Assembly (NCBI GenBank): GCA_019057355.1
Contig: DXJM01000373.1
Coordinates: 1-14,703, forward strand
Direction: 5' to 3'
Origin: Promethearchaeota archaeon
GTDB lineage: Archaea; Asgardarchaeota; Lokiarchaeia; Sigyniarchaeales; SOKP01
Length of the DNA stretch: 14,703 nucleotides
Position numbers and translations under genes: made by a program. Shown here piece by piece: positions 14,688-14,703 of this stretch. The notes below the pieces were generated by a model that ran no database searches, had not been told where the DNA came from, and saw only the letters and a list, made by a program, of their open reading frames with translations. The first letter of the stretch is position 1; each line of letters begins with the position of its first letter.

Positions 14688-14703
14688 AAATCTCTTTGTA
14701 AAA

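Noticed and set aside
1..14703. CRISPR array, insertion sequence or prophage
   Set aside because: No regularly spaced repeats, transposase, integrase or terminal inverted repeats were seen on reading the window.

Overview
The window looks like accessory chromosome of an AT-rich archaeon, most likely an Asgard archaeon of the Lokiarchaeia type. The evidence is indirect. Several genes have TATA-like elements centred about 24-30 bases before a start codon, as expected for archaeal leaderless transcripts. Spacers are AT-rich and intron-free, oligo-T tracts follow some genes, and the gene mix (thiolase, DUF362 ferredoxin, Cys-rich 4Fe-4S protein, archaeal-type TrmO relatives, C45 acyltransferase) suits that group. 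No rRNA, tRNA, CRISPR array, transposase or phage gene was found. Phylum-level assignment is inference.

Left part (1-2936). A thiolase that runs off the left edge and a GNAT acetyltransferase lie in one minus-strand unit. A short divergent promoter separates them from two plus-strand membrane genes: a YdjM-like (DUF457) metal-dependent hydrolase and a YbaN-like DUF454 protein.

Redox and sugar part (3070-6014). A 370-residue protein joins a predicted winged helix to a very Cys-rich segment and two 4Fe-4S clusters. It converges, 14 bases apart, on a GT4-type glycosyltransferase. Behind the glycosyltransferase lies a degenerate remnant of a two-cluster ferredoxin domain.

Regulator and methyltransferase part (6015-10612). 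Two overlapping winged-helix regulators of similar architecture face an LCMT/TcmP-type O-methyltransferase across a 112-base promoter. A class I methyltransferase follows, then two divergent TrmO/TsaA-family genes. Four S-adenosylmethionine (SAM)-dependent enzymes of three types therefore lie within 3.5 kb.

Right part (10846-14703). A DAGK/YegS-type lipid kinase and a C45 (acyl-CoA:6-APA acyltransferase-like) enzyme lie on the minus strand. A plus-strand DUF362 protein with one intact and one degenerate 4Fe-4S motif closes the window.

I see no single pathway that links all genes. The best candidates for an undescribed system are the tandem winged-helix pair with its divergent methyltransferase, and the Cys-rich winged-helix ferredoxin.
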